DNA of 64,000 nt, taken from contig NZ_RXOF01000009.1 in the NCBI RefSeq assembly GCF_003970915.1, positions 186,001 through 250,000 of the forward strand, read 5' to 3'. The position numbers and the translations under genes were made by a program. Positions within the stretch are counted from its first letter, which is position 1, and each line of letters opens with the position of its first letter. The notes beneath the pieces were generated by a model that saw only the letters and a list, made by a program, of their open reading frames with translations, was not told the origin of the DNA and ran no database searches. This document shows positions 42,789-52,100 of this stretch, piece by piece. This DNA comes from Hymenobacter gummosus. GTDB taxonomy: Bacteria; Bacteroidota; Bacteroidia; Cytophagales; Hymenobacteraceae.

Positions 42789-43883
42789 ATGAACCCCTCA
42801 ACCCTGCTTTCGACTCAGCCAACTTCCGCCAACCCGCTCGTTGCCGAGAAACCCCTCATCATTTCCGGTCCCTGCTCGGCCGAAACCGAGCAGCAGGTAC
42901 TCGACACCTGCCAGCGCCTGGCCGCCACCGGGCGGGTAAACATGCTGCGCGCCGGCATCTGGAAGCCGCGCACCAAGCCGGGCCTGTTCGAGGGCATCGG
43001 TACGCGGGGGCTGCCCTGGCTGATCAAGGCCCGGGAACTGACCGGGCTGCCGGTGGCGGTGGAAGTGGCCACGGCCAAGCACGTGGAAGACTGCCTGGCC
43101 TTCGGGGTGGACGTGCTCTGGCTCGGGGCGCGCACCACCGTCAACCCCTTCTCGGTGCAGGAAGTGGCCGATGCCCTGCGCGGCGTAGCGGTGCCGGTGC
43201 TCATCAAGAACCCGCTGAACCCCGACGTGGAGCTGTGGACCGGGGCCGTGGAGCGCCTGCACAAAGTAGGCGTGGCGCACCTGGGTCTGATTCACCGCGG
43301 CTTCAGCAGCTACGGCAACACGGAACTGCGCAACGCGCCCATGTGGCACCTGCCCATCGAGATGAAGCGCCGCTTCCCCCAGCTGCCCATCCTCTGCGAC
43401 CCCAGCCACATTGCGGGCCGGCGCGAGCTGCTGGCCGGCCTGGCCCAGCAGGCCGCCGACCTCGACTTCGACGGCCTGATGATTGAAGCCCACCAGGACC
43501 CTGACCAGGCATGGAGCGACGCCGCCCAGCAGGTGACGCCCGAGCGCTTGGCCGAGCTGCTGGCCGGCCTGACGTGGCGCCGCGAAACCACCGACCAGCA
43601 GGAATTCCTCACCGCCCTGGCCCAGCTGCGGGAGCGAATCAACCAGCTCGATGACGAAATTCTGCAGCTCATCGGCAAGCGCATGACGGTGGCCGAGCAG
43701 ATCGGCCGCTACAAGAAGGACAACAGCATCACCATCCTGCAGCCCGGCCGCTGGCAGCAAATCGTGGACCGCGGCGTGCAGAAGGGCGCCCGCCTGGGCC
43801 TCAGCGAGGCCTTCATCCACCGCTTCCTCGACGCCGTGCACCTGGAATCCATCCAGCACCAGGACCGGGTGATGAATGAGTAG
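42789..43883 (+). CDS. Bifunctional DAHP synthase / chorismate mutase (type II)
   Basis: 364 residues. N-terminal AroF-type DAHP synthase domain (about 20-265): KPLIISGPCSAETEQQVLD, MLRAGIWKPRTKPGLFEGIG, LWLGARTTVNPFSVQEVAD, IKNPLNPDVELWTGAVERL, LIHRGFSSYGN, CDPSHIAGRRELLAGLAQQA, IEAHQDPDQAWSDAAQQ. C-terminal AroQ chorismate mutase domain (about 272-360): LRERINQLDDEILQLIGKRM TVAEQIGRYKK. It controls entry to the shikimate pathway and the first step toward prephenate. Last gene of the aromatic operon. Confidence 0.95.
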   Translation: MNPSTLLSTQPTSANPLVAEKPLIISGPCSAETEQQVLDTCQRLAATGRVNMLRAGIWKPRTKPGLFEGIGTRGLPWLIKARELTGLPVAVEVATAKHVEDCLAFGVDVLWLGARTTVNPFSVQEVADALRGVAVPVLIKNPLNPDVELWTGAVERLHKVGVAHLGLIHRGFSSYGNTELRNAPMWHLPIEMKRRFPQLPILCDPSHIAGRRELLAGLAQQAADLDFDGLMIEAHQDPDQAWSDAAQQVTPERLAELLAGLTWRRETTDQQEFLTALAQLRERINQLDDEILQLIGKRMTVAEQIGRYKKDNSITILQPGRWQQIVDRGVQKGARLGLSEAFIHRFLDAVHLESIQHQDRVMNE

Positions 43884-43893
43884 GGGAAAATCA

Positions 43894-44125
43894 GCACGTC
43901 ATCCTGAGGCGCAGCCGAAGGACCTTCCTCTCGCCCCGCACTGCTGCTACCTACGGAGTGCAACGCTTTTTCGGTAGGAGTAGGAATAGAAGCGCCGAAG
44001 CGCAGCCACCAACCAAAATCGGTGGTAGCTGCGCTTCTGAGGTTCTGGCTAATCAGCGTCTGAGCGTTGGTGTCAGCGGCGGTGCGGGGTGGGAGGAAGG
44101 TCTTTCACGTTGCTCAGGATGACGG
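43894..44125. repeat. Long palindromic element, family H copy 5
   Basis: CACGTCATCCTGAGGCGCAG...GAAGGACCTTCCTC and, 150 bp on, GGAGGAAGGTCTTTCACGTTGCTCAGGATGAC. Inner arms AGCGCAGCCACCAACC / GGTGGTAGCTGCGCTT. It follows the aromatic operon. Confidence 0.85.
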
Positions 44126-44137
44126 TTAACAATCAGC

Positions 44138-44184
44138 GGGTAAAACGACGTCAGCAACGATGCGCGAAGCAAAGCTTCGCGCTA
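44138..44184. repeat. Short hairpin, family E copy 2
   Basis: GTCAGCAACGAT then a perfect 9-bp hairpin GCGCGAAGC-aaa-GCTTCGCGC then TAC. It touches the stop codon of the minus-strand TPR gene. Confidence 0.8.
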
Positions 44185-45399
44185 CTTCTTCGGGCGGCTG
44201 GCGGCCAGGCCGCGCTTGATGATGTCGAAGGCGGGGTTGGTGGCGGGGGTGACTTTGCGCAGCAGCACGTCGGCCTGGCGGAAGTGGGGGTAGGCGGCGG
44301 CGGGGCGCTGCAGCTCCATATTGAGGCAGGCCAGGTAGAAGTGCAGCTGACCCTGCACGGCGGGCGTGGGCGGGGCGGTGGGCAGCTGGGCTTCGAAGAA
44401 CGTGACCAGAGCAGCGGCCTGGCCGTGCTGCTGGTAGAGGTCCATCAGGTCGCCGTACATCGTGTCACTGGCTGGGTCGAGCCCGAACAGCTGCTTGGTG
44501 AGGGCGGGGGCGTCGGCGGCTTTGGCCTGCACGGCAGCGGCCACTTGCGCGCGTAGGGTTTGGTAGTCGGCCTGGGCTTGCTCCTTGGTGGCGGCTTCCT
44601 GGCTGCGGGTGCCGAGCAGGCCGGGGGCGGCTCCGCCCTTGAGCTGCTTTTCCAGTGAGGCCACCATGCCCACAGCGTCGGCTCGGTAGTCGGGCTCCTG
44701 GTAAAGGGCGGCGGCGCGGCGGGCGTGGGGCAGCGCGTCGGCGGGGCGGCCCAGGGCGGTGTAGGCGTAGGCTAGGTTGTAGTGGGCGTTGGGGTAGTTG
44801 GGGTTGAGCTGCAGGGAGCGTTCCAGCGCCTCCACGGCCAAGGCCATTTCCTTGCGGTACAGTCGGATGAAGCCCAAGGCGAAGTGCGACTCGTAATCCT
44901 CGCGCTGGTGGGCGTGGGCGGCGGTGAAGTACTGCTCGGCGCGGCGTAGCAGCTCCTCCTCACCCAGCTCCTGGCCGCCGCAGCCGCACTGCTGCAGGGC
45001 GTAGTAATAGTGGCCCAGGCCCAGGTCGAGGCCGTAGTCGGTGGGGCGCAGTCGCTTGAGCGAGTCCAGCAGCTCCTGCAGGGGCAGCTGCACCATGCCG
45101 TAGGTGCCGGGCCGGCCGCGCAGCTGCTTTACGTCTTGATTGGGCTTGAGGTCCTGCAGGCCGAACAGCTGGTGGTTCACGCTCATCAGGTAGTAGTTCA
45201 GCACGATGTCCTCCTTCTTGAGCAGCACCGCCGTGCGCCCGTTCCTGGGGTCGAACTTGTCCAGCGCCCGGTAAGCCGACTCGTACTTTTTCTGCTTGAT
45301 AAGCTGCTCGGCCTGCTGCAGCACGGCGGCTTCGGTCTGGGCCCGGGCGGCGGGAGCCGCCAGCAGCGCCGCGGCAAGGAGGGAAAGAATAAGGCGCAT
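44182..45399 (-). CDS. Exported tetratricopeptide repeat protein
   Basis: 405 residues from ATG 45399 (MRLILSLLAAALLAAPAARAQ, signal peptide); the upstream frame to 45510 lacks a signal. TPR-like helix pairs occur in the central part: YFTAAHAHQREDYESHFALG, MALAVEALERSLQLNPNYPN AHYNLAYAYTALGRPADALP, then a C-terminal set ending FRQADVLLRKVTPATNP. A CGCGG motif near 178 is an odd Cys pair. Function unknown; periplasmic TPR proteins are usually scaffolds. Confidence 0.82.
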   Translation of the reverse strand: MRLILSLLAAALLAAPAARAQTEAAVLQQAEQLIKQKKYESAYRALDKFDPRNGRTAVLLKKEDIVLNYYLMSVNHQLFGLQDLKPNQDVKQLRGRPGTYGMVQLPLQELLDSLKRLRPTDYGLDLGLGHYYYALQQCGCGGQELGEEELLRRAEQYFTAAHAHQREDYESHFALGFIRLYRKEMALAVEALERSLQLNPNYPNAHYNLAYAYTALGRPADALPHARRAAALYQEPDYRADAVGMVASLEKQLKGGAAPGLLGTRSQEAATKEQAQADYQTLRAQVAAAVQAKAADAPALTKQLFGLDPASDTMYGDLMDLYQQHGQAAALVTFFEAQLPTAPPTPAVQGQLHFYLACLNMELQRPAAAYPHFRQADVLLRKVTPATNPAFDIIKRGLAASRPKK

Positions 45400-45535
45400 A
45401 AGGAGCAGTAAAGCGGGAGCTACTAGCGGCCAGTAAGGTAGCAAAGCCGGTGCGGACTGCCCATCCGTCTCGCCACTTCGCCGAAAATCCCGTAATCTGC
45501 GCAGCCGCATTCCCCTGAGCCCGTAGCGTGAGCGT

Positions 45536-46948
45536 ATGGCCCTGTTTTACTCCCTGATGAAGCCCCCCGTGCAGCTGGCGCTGCGCGTGTTTTTCCGCCG
45601 CCTGCAGATTCGCCGGCCCGAGCGCCTGCAGCAGCCCGGCCCGCTGCTGGTGGCCGCCAACCACCCCAACACCCTCATGGACCCGCTGCTGGTGGCCGCC
45701 AACCGCCACCGCGGGCAGCTGTTCTTCCTGGCCAAGAGCACTTTCTTCCAGAACCCGGTGCTGGGCTGGTTTCTCACCAAGTCCAACTGCATACCCGTCT
45801 ACCGCCGGCAGGACGTGGAAACCGGCGCGGCCAACATCACCCCCGAGGAGCTGCAGGCGCTCAACGAAAAAGCCTTCGGCCGCAGCTACGACCACCTCGG
45901 CCGCGGCGGCACGCTGATGATATTTCCGGAGGGCACCAGCGTGTCGGAGCGCCGCCTGCGGCCCCTCAAGACCGGCGCCGCCCGCATTGCCCTGGGCGCC
46001 GAGGCCCGCCACGACTTCCAGCTGGGTTTGCGCATCCTGCCCATCGGCCTGAACTACTCCGCCGCCCACCGCTTCCGCTCCGACGTGCTGGTGTACCCGG
46101 CCAAGCCCATCGTGGTGGCCGACTACGCGGATGAGTACCGCCAGGACCCCGACGCCGCCGCCGACGCCCTCACCGAGGAGCTGCGCCGCCGCCTGGAAAG
46201 CCACCTCGTCGTCACCCGCGACGACGCCGAGGACGCGCTGGTACGCCAGGTGGAGGACACCTTTGGCCAGTACCTCGTGCCCGAGCACGACGAGGGCAGC
46301 CCCTACGAGGAATTCCGCCTGACCCGCACGCTGCTGCGGGCCGTGGCCTGGTTTGAGCGCCACCACCCCCAGCACCTCGACGAGCTGCGCCAGCACGTCA
46401 CCGACTACGCCGCCAGCCTGCAGCGCCTCGGCCTCACCGACGAAGCCCTGCAGCGCAGCGGCGCAGGCCGCGGCCGCCTGGAGCGCGGCCTGCGCACCGC
46501 CCTCAAAGTCGGCCTGGGCTTTCCGGTCTACCTCTACGGCGCCGTCAACAACTACCTGCCCTACATCCTGCCCTCGATGGTAGCCAAACGCGCCACCAAG
46601 GAAATCGAGTTTGTAGCCCCGCTGATGATGGTGACGGGCATGCTCACCTTCGGCCTGCTCTACCCCCTGCAAATCGGGCTAGTGCACCGCATGTTCGGCA
46701 ACGGCTGGCTCACCGCCGCCTACGCCCTTAGCCTGCCCGTTACCGGCTTCTACGCCCTGCACTACTGGAACGAGCTGACCCTGCGCCTGCAGCGCCTGCG
46801 GCTGCTCCGCCTGTTTCGCCAGCAGCCCGCCGAAGTCGAAGCCGTGCTGCACCAGCGCCAGCGCATCCTGCAGCTGCTCGACGAAGCCCGCTCCGCTTAC
46901 GCCGCCGCCCAAACCGGGCAGGGCGCCGCGAACAGCCCGTCATCCTGA
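45536..46948 (+). CDS. 1-acylglycerol-3-phosphate acyltransferase family protein, long form
   Basis: 470 residues. PlsC-type acyltransferase domain in the first 230: AANHPNTLMDPLLVA (His 43, an HX5D spacing), FFLAKSTFF, GGTLMIFPEGTSVSERRL (FPEGT), ILPIGLNYS. A longer helical C-terminus includes two or three membrane segments (MMVTGMLTFGLLYPLQIGLV, LTAAYALSLPVTGFYALHYW). Adds acyl chains to lysophospholipid or a related acceptor. The final codons (AACAGCCCGTCATCCTGA) lie inside family H copy 6, which supplies the stop codon. Confidence 0.88.
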   Translation: MALFYSLMKPPVQLALRVFFRRLQIRRPERLQQPGPLLVAANHPNTLMDPLLVAANRHRGQLFFLAKSTFFQNPVLGWFLTKSNCIPVYRRQDVETGAANITPEELQALNEKAFGRSYDHLGRGGTLMIFPEGTSVSERRLRPLKTGAARIALGAEARHDFQLGLRILPIGLNYSAAHRFRSDVLVYPAKPIVVADYADEYRQDPDAAADALTEELRRRLESHLVVTRDDAEDALVRQVEDTFGQYLVPEHDEGSPYEEFRLTRTLLRAVAWFERHHPQHLDELRQHVTDYAASLQRLGLTDEALQRSGAGRGRLERGLRTALKVGLGFPVYLYGAVNNYLPYILPSMVAKRATKEIEFVAPLMMVTGMLTFGLLYPLQIGLVHRMFGNGWLTAAYALSLPVTGFYALHYWNELTLRLQRLRLLRLFRQQPAEVEAVLHQRQRILQLLDEARSAYAAAQTGQGAANSPSS

Positions 46949-47185
46949 CGAAGGAACCGCAGGTCGACGTAGTCAAGGACCTTCCTCTAATCCTGCACCG
47001 CCGCTAGTACCAACGCTCTGGGGCAAACCCAGCAGAACGAAGAAAGCGTGGCCACTGACCGAAACGGCAGTGGCGACGCTTTTTATTGCCCGCAGTAGGG
47101 CGTCTGCACTTTGTAGGTAGCAGTGGTGCAAGGACGGTACTTGGTACCGCCTTCCTCCGGTTCGCTGCGCTCAGGATAACGTTTT
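46936..47185. repeat. Long palindromic element, family H copy 6
   Basis: CCCGTCATCCTGACGAAGGA, insert ACCGCAGGTCGACGTAGTCA, AGGACCTTCCTCTAATCCTG CACCGCCGCT; return arm AGCAGTGGTGCAAGGAC...TTCCTCCGGTTCGCTGCGCTC...AGGATAACGTT. The left end overlaps the 3' end of the acyltransferase gene. Confidence 0.82.
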
Positions 47186-47230
47186 GGTTTGACCACGCTC
47201 TACCCCAGCAGCTTACCGCCGTCAGCAGCC

Positions 47231-47950
47231 TTACAAATCCATCTTTACCCCCAGGCCCAGCGTCAGAATATCGTGCACGCCCAGGCCGCCGAGGTTGGTG
47301 AAGATGCTGGACAGGTATAGGTCGTTGGTGCCCAGCTCATAGTAGGCGCCCAGGGTGCGCGGGTGTCCGTAGCGGTTGGTGCCGATAACACGGCTGACCT
47401 TGCCCCCGACGAAGCCCCCGATGCGCGTGCGCGCCGACCACCAGTAGTAGCCCTGGTAGTACTTTTCGTCGCGGGTGTCGTTGATGCCCTGGCTGGCGGT
47501 GTAGCTGACCAGGGCGCCGGCCGTGAGGGGGCGCACCTGCCAGCGCCCCGCGGCGCCGACGGGCAGCGTCCAGGGGGCGTAGGTGAGCTTGCCGGTAAAG
47601 ATGCCCATGGCCGTGATGCTGTACTTGCTGGGCACGTAGCCGGCCAGCGCGTCCACATCTACGCGGCCGCGCAGGGTGGTGTAGCCCACGCCGGCCGTTA
47701 CCATGCCCTGTCCGCCGGCCGTCTGCAGCACCACGTGGTGGGGCCGGTACCAGGGCTGGGCCGTGAGGCCGCTGGGGGCCACCGGGGCAGGTTTGGCGGG
47801 TTCGGCCACCGCCGGCGTGACGGCCGGCTCGGCCGCCGACGCCACCAGGGCCAGGCTCAACGAATCAATAGTGCCCGGGGCGGAAAGCTGGGCGTGGGCG
47901 GGCAGCGCGGCGGCCAGGCCCAGGAGCGGAAGCAGGAGCAGGCGGCGCAT
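47231..47950 (-). CDS. Hypothetical outer-membrane-like protein
   Basis: 239 residues from ATG 47950 with a signal peptide (MRRLLLLPLLGLAAALPAHA Q). After a Pro/Ala linker (about 45-75), alternating strands with aromatic ends (WYRPHHVVLQTAGGQGMVTA GVGYTTLRGRVDVDALAGYV) suggest a small beta-barrel, closing HDILTLGLGVKMDL. No named family. Its ATG shares a base with the stop of the metallophosphoesterase gene upstream (TAATG), so the two are coupled. Confidence 0.72.
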   Translation of the reverse strand: MRRLLLLPLLGLAAALPAHAQLSAPGTIDSLSLALVASAAEPAVTPAVAEPAKPAPVAPSGLTAQPWYRPHHVVLQTAGGQGMVTAGVGYTTLRGRVDVDALAGYVPSKYSITAMGIFTGKLTYAPWTLPVGAAGRWQVRPLTAGALVSYTASQGINDTRDEKYYQGYYWWSARTRIGGFVGGKVSRVIGTNRYGHPRTLGAYYELGTNDLYLSSIFTNLGGLGVHDILTLGLGVKMDL

Positions 47951-48816
47951 TAGTACTGCACGGTATCGAGTTTGAACTCCTTCTCGCCCCACACCGTCAG
48001 CACCACGTACTGGCGCTTCTCGAAGCTGTACGAGTTGATGAACGTCAGCCCGTTCTCGTAAGGCTGCCCGATACCGAAGTCGTGCTTGTGGCCGTTCAGC
48101 TCGAAGGCTACGGGCGGCGTGTTGGGGCCGCTCAGGGTCTGCACGTAAGAGGTTTCCAGCTGTTTGTCGAAGTCCTCGTCGTGGGGCGGCACGTGGCTCA
48201 TCACCACCTGCCGGCGGATACCCGGGGCCGGGGCGGCCAGCGTCTGTTGCAGCCAGGGCACGTCGGGCACGCGGCCGTTGAAGCCGTACTCGCGCCCGTT
48301 GGTATCCACGAACACGAAGCGGGTGCTGCCATACTCGAAGCTGTAGTTGAGCGGGCCGTACACCCGCTGGTACGCCTCGCGCCCGTTGGCTACCAGGTCG
48401 TGGTTGCCCACCACGGTGAGGTAGGGCACGTCGAGGTGCTTGAGCCGGTCGTGCACCCAGCGCAGCTCCCGGATCAGGCCGAAGTCGGAAATGTCGCCGG
48501 AAATGGCCACGAAGGCAATGTTGCGCTGCCGGTTCACGCTTTGCACGAAGGCCTCGGCCTCCTCGTAGAAGCGCTGCGAGTCGCCGATGAACACGAAGCG
48601 CACGGTGTCGCCGCCGGTGGGGTTGGGGCGGGCCTGCAGGGCTTCCAGGTTTTTGCGCGTCAGGTCGCGGTACTCCTTCGGTGCGCGGGTTTCGTTAGGG
48701 CTGAATTCCAGCAGGTCGCAGCCGGCTATCAGGCCGCTAAAGAGCAGCATGACGCCGGCCAGCAGGGCCCGGCGCAGGGAAAGCAGAATATTGGCGGGTG
48801 TGGAGAGTTGCGGCAT
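47950..48816 (-). CDS. Metallophosphoesterase lipoprotein
   Basis: 288 residues. ATG 48816 chosen (MPQLSTPANILLSLRRALLA); the TTG two codons upstream is part of a TTTG box. Lipobox GLIAGC (Cys 33). Calcineurin-like phosphoesterase motifs in order: FIGDSQ, AISGDISDFG, VVGNHDLVAN, SHVPPHDEDF and NGHKHDFGIG, all metal ligands present. It probably hydrolyses a phosphoester in the periplasm; substrate unknown. Coupled to the beta-barrel-like gene by a TAATG overlap. Confidence 0.9.
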   Translation of the reverse strand: MPQLSTPANILLSLRRALLAGVMLLFSGLIAGCDLLEFSPNETRAPKEYRDLTRKNLEALQARPNPTGGDTVRFVFIGDSQRFYEEAEAFVQSVNRQRNIAFVAISGDISDFGLIRELRWVHDRLKHLDVPYLTVVGNHDLVANGREAYQRVYGPLNYSFEYGSTRFVFVDTNGREYGFNGRVPDVPWLQQTLAAPAPGIRRQVVMSHVPPHDEDFDKQLETSYVQTLSGPNTPPVAFELNGHKHDFGIGQPYENGLTFINSYSFEKRQYVVLTVWGEKEFKLDTVQY

Positions 48817-49000
48817 ATGCAAAGTCGCCGGGCCGGGTAGTTGGATAGGTTCGGCCGCTGCGCGTCAGCAGCATATACAGGCTAAGAAAAAAAATGTTGG
48901 TCAGTAAGCTGGTTTATGTTGGTAATGATTCGAAATATTCACTTATTGCCAGGTTTTCGGCTTTCGTGCAGGAAAGCGACATAGCCGAACAATAATGCCA

Positions 49001-49032
49001 CGGCCCGCTGCTTCAGCTGAAGCAGCGGGCCG
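49001..49032. repeat. Perfect 32-bp palindrome
   Basis: CGGCCCGCTGCTTCAG and its exact reverse complement, with no spacer. No T-run. Confidence 0.92.
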
Positions 49033-49125
49033 CGGCGTTGGGATAGATGCCAAGGTGCAGAGGCAACCGCCGGGGCAGCAGCACGCTATCCAATGGGGTT
49101 GCGCCTTAGCAAATCAGCGCTGGTA

Positions 49126-49154
49126 GCCCCGCGGAAGTTGCGCTTCCGCGGGGC
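49126..49154. terminator. Hairpin after the subtilase gene
   Basis: 12-bp perfect stem GCCCCGCGGAAG / CTTCCGCGGGGC with a 5-base loop, 14 bp after the subtilase stop on the minus strand. The lack of a T run makes it a weak or Rho-type terminator, or an mRNA-stabilising hairpin. Confidence 0.55.
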
Positions 49155-49168
49155 CGTTCAGGCGGGGC

Positions 49169-52100
49169 TTACTTGACCACCTGCAAGCTCTGGCTGCGGC
49201 CGTTGGGCAGCAGCAGGCGCAGGGTATACACGCCGGCCGCAATAGCGTCGGTGGGCATGTTTACCTGCTGGGCCGCGCCGCTGAGCTGCACCGGCTGGCG
49301 GCGCAGCTCCCGGCCCAGGGCGTCGGTGAGCAGCAGGGTGGCGGGACCGGCCTTGGCTGCCTGCAGGGCCACCGTCAGCTGCTGGCCGAAAGGCACGGGG
49401 TAGGCCGAAAACTGCATCAGCCCGGCCGAGGCGCGCTTGCTGGTGATGATGAAGCCCACGTTCACGTCGGTCAGGTACAAGTTGTTGCCGTTGTCGTTCA
49501 GGTTGGTGAAGCGTACCACCACGTTGCCGCGGAAACCGGCCGGAATGTAGGGGCGCAGGTCCACCGTTTCGCGGCGCCAGTGCGTCGGTAGCGTGGGCGA
49601 CCAGGCGGTGGTGACGTAGCCCGTAACGGTGGCCAGCGAAGTGCCGCGCTTCAGGTAGGAAGTCGGCTGGAAGGTCTGGCCGCAGTCGAGGCTGAGGTCC
49701 ACGCGCAGCCCGTCGCGGTACGAGGCGCTGTAGGCCGCGTGGGCCACCGAAAACTCCACGGCGGTCGGGTTGGTATCGTCGGCGGCCACGGGCGGGGCGA
49801 GCAGGTATTCTTCGGCGCCGCGGTCTTCGTAGGCGTAGTCGTTCACGTAGGGTACGCGGCGGCGCAGGTTATCCGGCGCTACCACCGTGCTCGGGCTCAG
49901 CTGCCAAGTAAAACCCCCGTTGGCATTGTCGACCTGCCACCCCGCGGGCGGGAAGGTGCTGCTGCGGAATTCTTCCACGAACGGGCCCGTGAGCGGTGCT
50001 ACCACCGTCAGCAGGTTGTTTTCGGTGCGCAGGTCGGAGCCGTAGGTATTGGAGGCGCGCAGCGTCACGGAGTAGGTGCCGGGCTGGCTGAACTGCAGCT
50101 GCGGGTGCTGCGAAGTGGCCGAGGTGCCGCCCACAAAGGTCACGCCGGTGCTCGGCGTCACCGTCCACTGCCAGGCGTTGGGCTGCAGCTGGGAGTTGTC
50201 GCGCAGCTGCACCGGGGTGTTGACGCAGGCCTGGCGGCTCAGTACGCCTATCAGGGCCAGCGGCCCTTCGGCGCAGTTGGTCAGCACGGTGGGGCGGAGC
50301 AAGGCGGTGGTGCGGCGGCCGGCCATGCCATTGGCGCCGCGGGCGCGCACGGCAAACCACTGGTCACCCGTCACCATGGGCAGGGTGGCGCTGACGCCGG
50401 TAACGGTCGTCACCGAGTCCATGTACATGGTGCCGAGGCGGAACACGTCGTAGGCGGTGGCGCCGGGCACGGCATCCCAAAGCAAGGTGGTGCCGGTGCG
50501 GCACACGGCCGAGGCGCGCAGGTTAGCCGGCACGCCCACGATGCTGAAGTTGGCGTCGGACTCATCCTGCTGGGTGCCGCGGCGCACGCGCAGACGGGCC
50601 TGGCCGCTGGGCGTTATGCTGGTCGGAATGGCCCAGTTGTAGTAGCGCTGGGTGGCGCTGATGCCCGAGGCAATGCTCGTCCAGGTGGCGCCGTTGTCGA
50701 AGGTGTATTCGAGGGTGAATGGGTCGGTGCCGGGGGCCGCGTTCCAGCGCACGGCTTCCGTCTCGCCGGGCACGAAACCCTCCCCGCCCAGCGGGTAAAT
50801 CATTTCCACCTGGTCGTCGAGCAGGGTGTGAAGCAGGAAATACTGCTGCATGCCCTGGGGCACGGCGGCCCCGCGCACGGTGAGGGTGTAGGTGCCGGCG
50901 GCGGGCACGTCCAGCGTTACCTGCTCGGCGTTGTTGAGCGTGTCGCGGCCGCGCACGGCCACGGCGTTCAGCTGGGCCGCGGTGGGGCGCGAATCAAGCA
51001 CCCAAGGCTGGTAAGTGGTGCCGTCGGGGGCGGTCAGCGTCAGATCCAGGTTGTTCACCAGGTTCACGCTGGAGTTGGCGGCCGCTTCGTAGTCGGGCCA
51101 GTACAGCATCACGCGCAGCTGGCGCTGACCGGCGGGCACCGTCAGGGTGTGGGTGCGCGTCTGGCCCTGCGAGAGGCTGTCGTGGCGGTAGGTGCGCTGC
51201 TCCAGCACCCGCACGGCCCGCAGCGCGTCGATGCGGCCGTAGCCGAAGCGGAAGTCGGGGCCGGCGTTGCCCAGGTCTTCGGCCGTGTTCATTAGCGCGG
51301 CCTTGATGAGGGCGCCGGGCGCCTCGGCGCCGTTGTTCAGGGCCTTGTGGGCGTGCATCAGCTGGGCCACCACCCCGCTCACGGCCGGGCACGACATGGA
51401 GGTACCCGTCTGGGCCGCGTAGGTGTTGTTGGGCATGGTCGACATCACGCTGCTGCCCACGGCGCACACCTCGGGCTTGATGCGGCCGTCGGTGGCCGGG
51501 CCACGCGAGGAGGAGCTGGCCAGCGCGTCCTGGTAGGTCAGGTTGCCCACCGTAATGACGTTCTTGGCCACCTTGTGCCCGCCGGTGATGTTGCCCCAGG
51601 TGGCGCCGGCGCCGTAGTTGCAGTTGCCCGCGCCCTCGTTGCCGGAGGAGAAGACGTGCAGCATCAGCGGCATCTGCCGGCTCATCTGGTCCATCTGCCG
51701 GGCAAAGGCGGTGTAGCCCGCGTTGCAGCCGTTGCTGTACGAGTTGCTGGTGATGCGGATGCGCCGCGTGGTGTAGTGCGTCGGCGCGTTGTTGATGTTG
51801 TTGGGGTAAGTGTAGTAGTAGTTGAAGGCCCCAACGGCCTGCCCGCGGTAGCGCGGGTCCATGTTGCCGGCGCCCATGATGATGCCGGCCACGTGGTCCC
51901 CGTGGGTACCGCCGTCGGGGCCGGCGCTGCTCTGGTCGAGGCGGCCCTGGAAGTCGATGTGCGGGCCGATGAGGCCGTCGTCGCCGTGGGCCACGTTGAT
52001 GCCGCGGCCGTCGTAGTGGCGGCCGGCGCCGTAGTCGGCGGCCAGCACGTTGGCGCGGTGGTCGGTGCGGCCGCGGTTGTTGTCGTGCACCGGGTCGGGG

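Larger units (their letters stand above)
48817..49168. other. Intergenic region with two palindromes
   Basis: 352 bp between the metallophosphoesterase (start) and the subtilase (stop), both on the minus strand. It holds the palindromes at 49001-49032 and 49126-49154 and an AT-rich stretch near 48880-48970; no reading frame is credible. Confidence 0.5.

Noticed and set aside
44960-46672. Open frame of 570 codons on the minus strand
   Set aside because: Antisense to the acyltransferase and running out of frame through the TPR gene.
49739-51295. Open frames of over 450 codons on the plus strand opposite the subtilase
   Set aside because: The subtilase on the minus strand has a full catalytic triad and sorting domain; the plus frames are Gly/His/Val-rich shadows.
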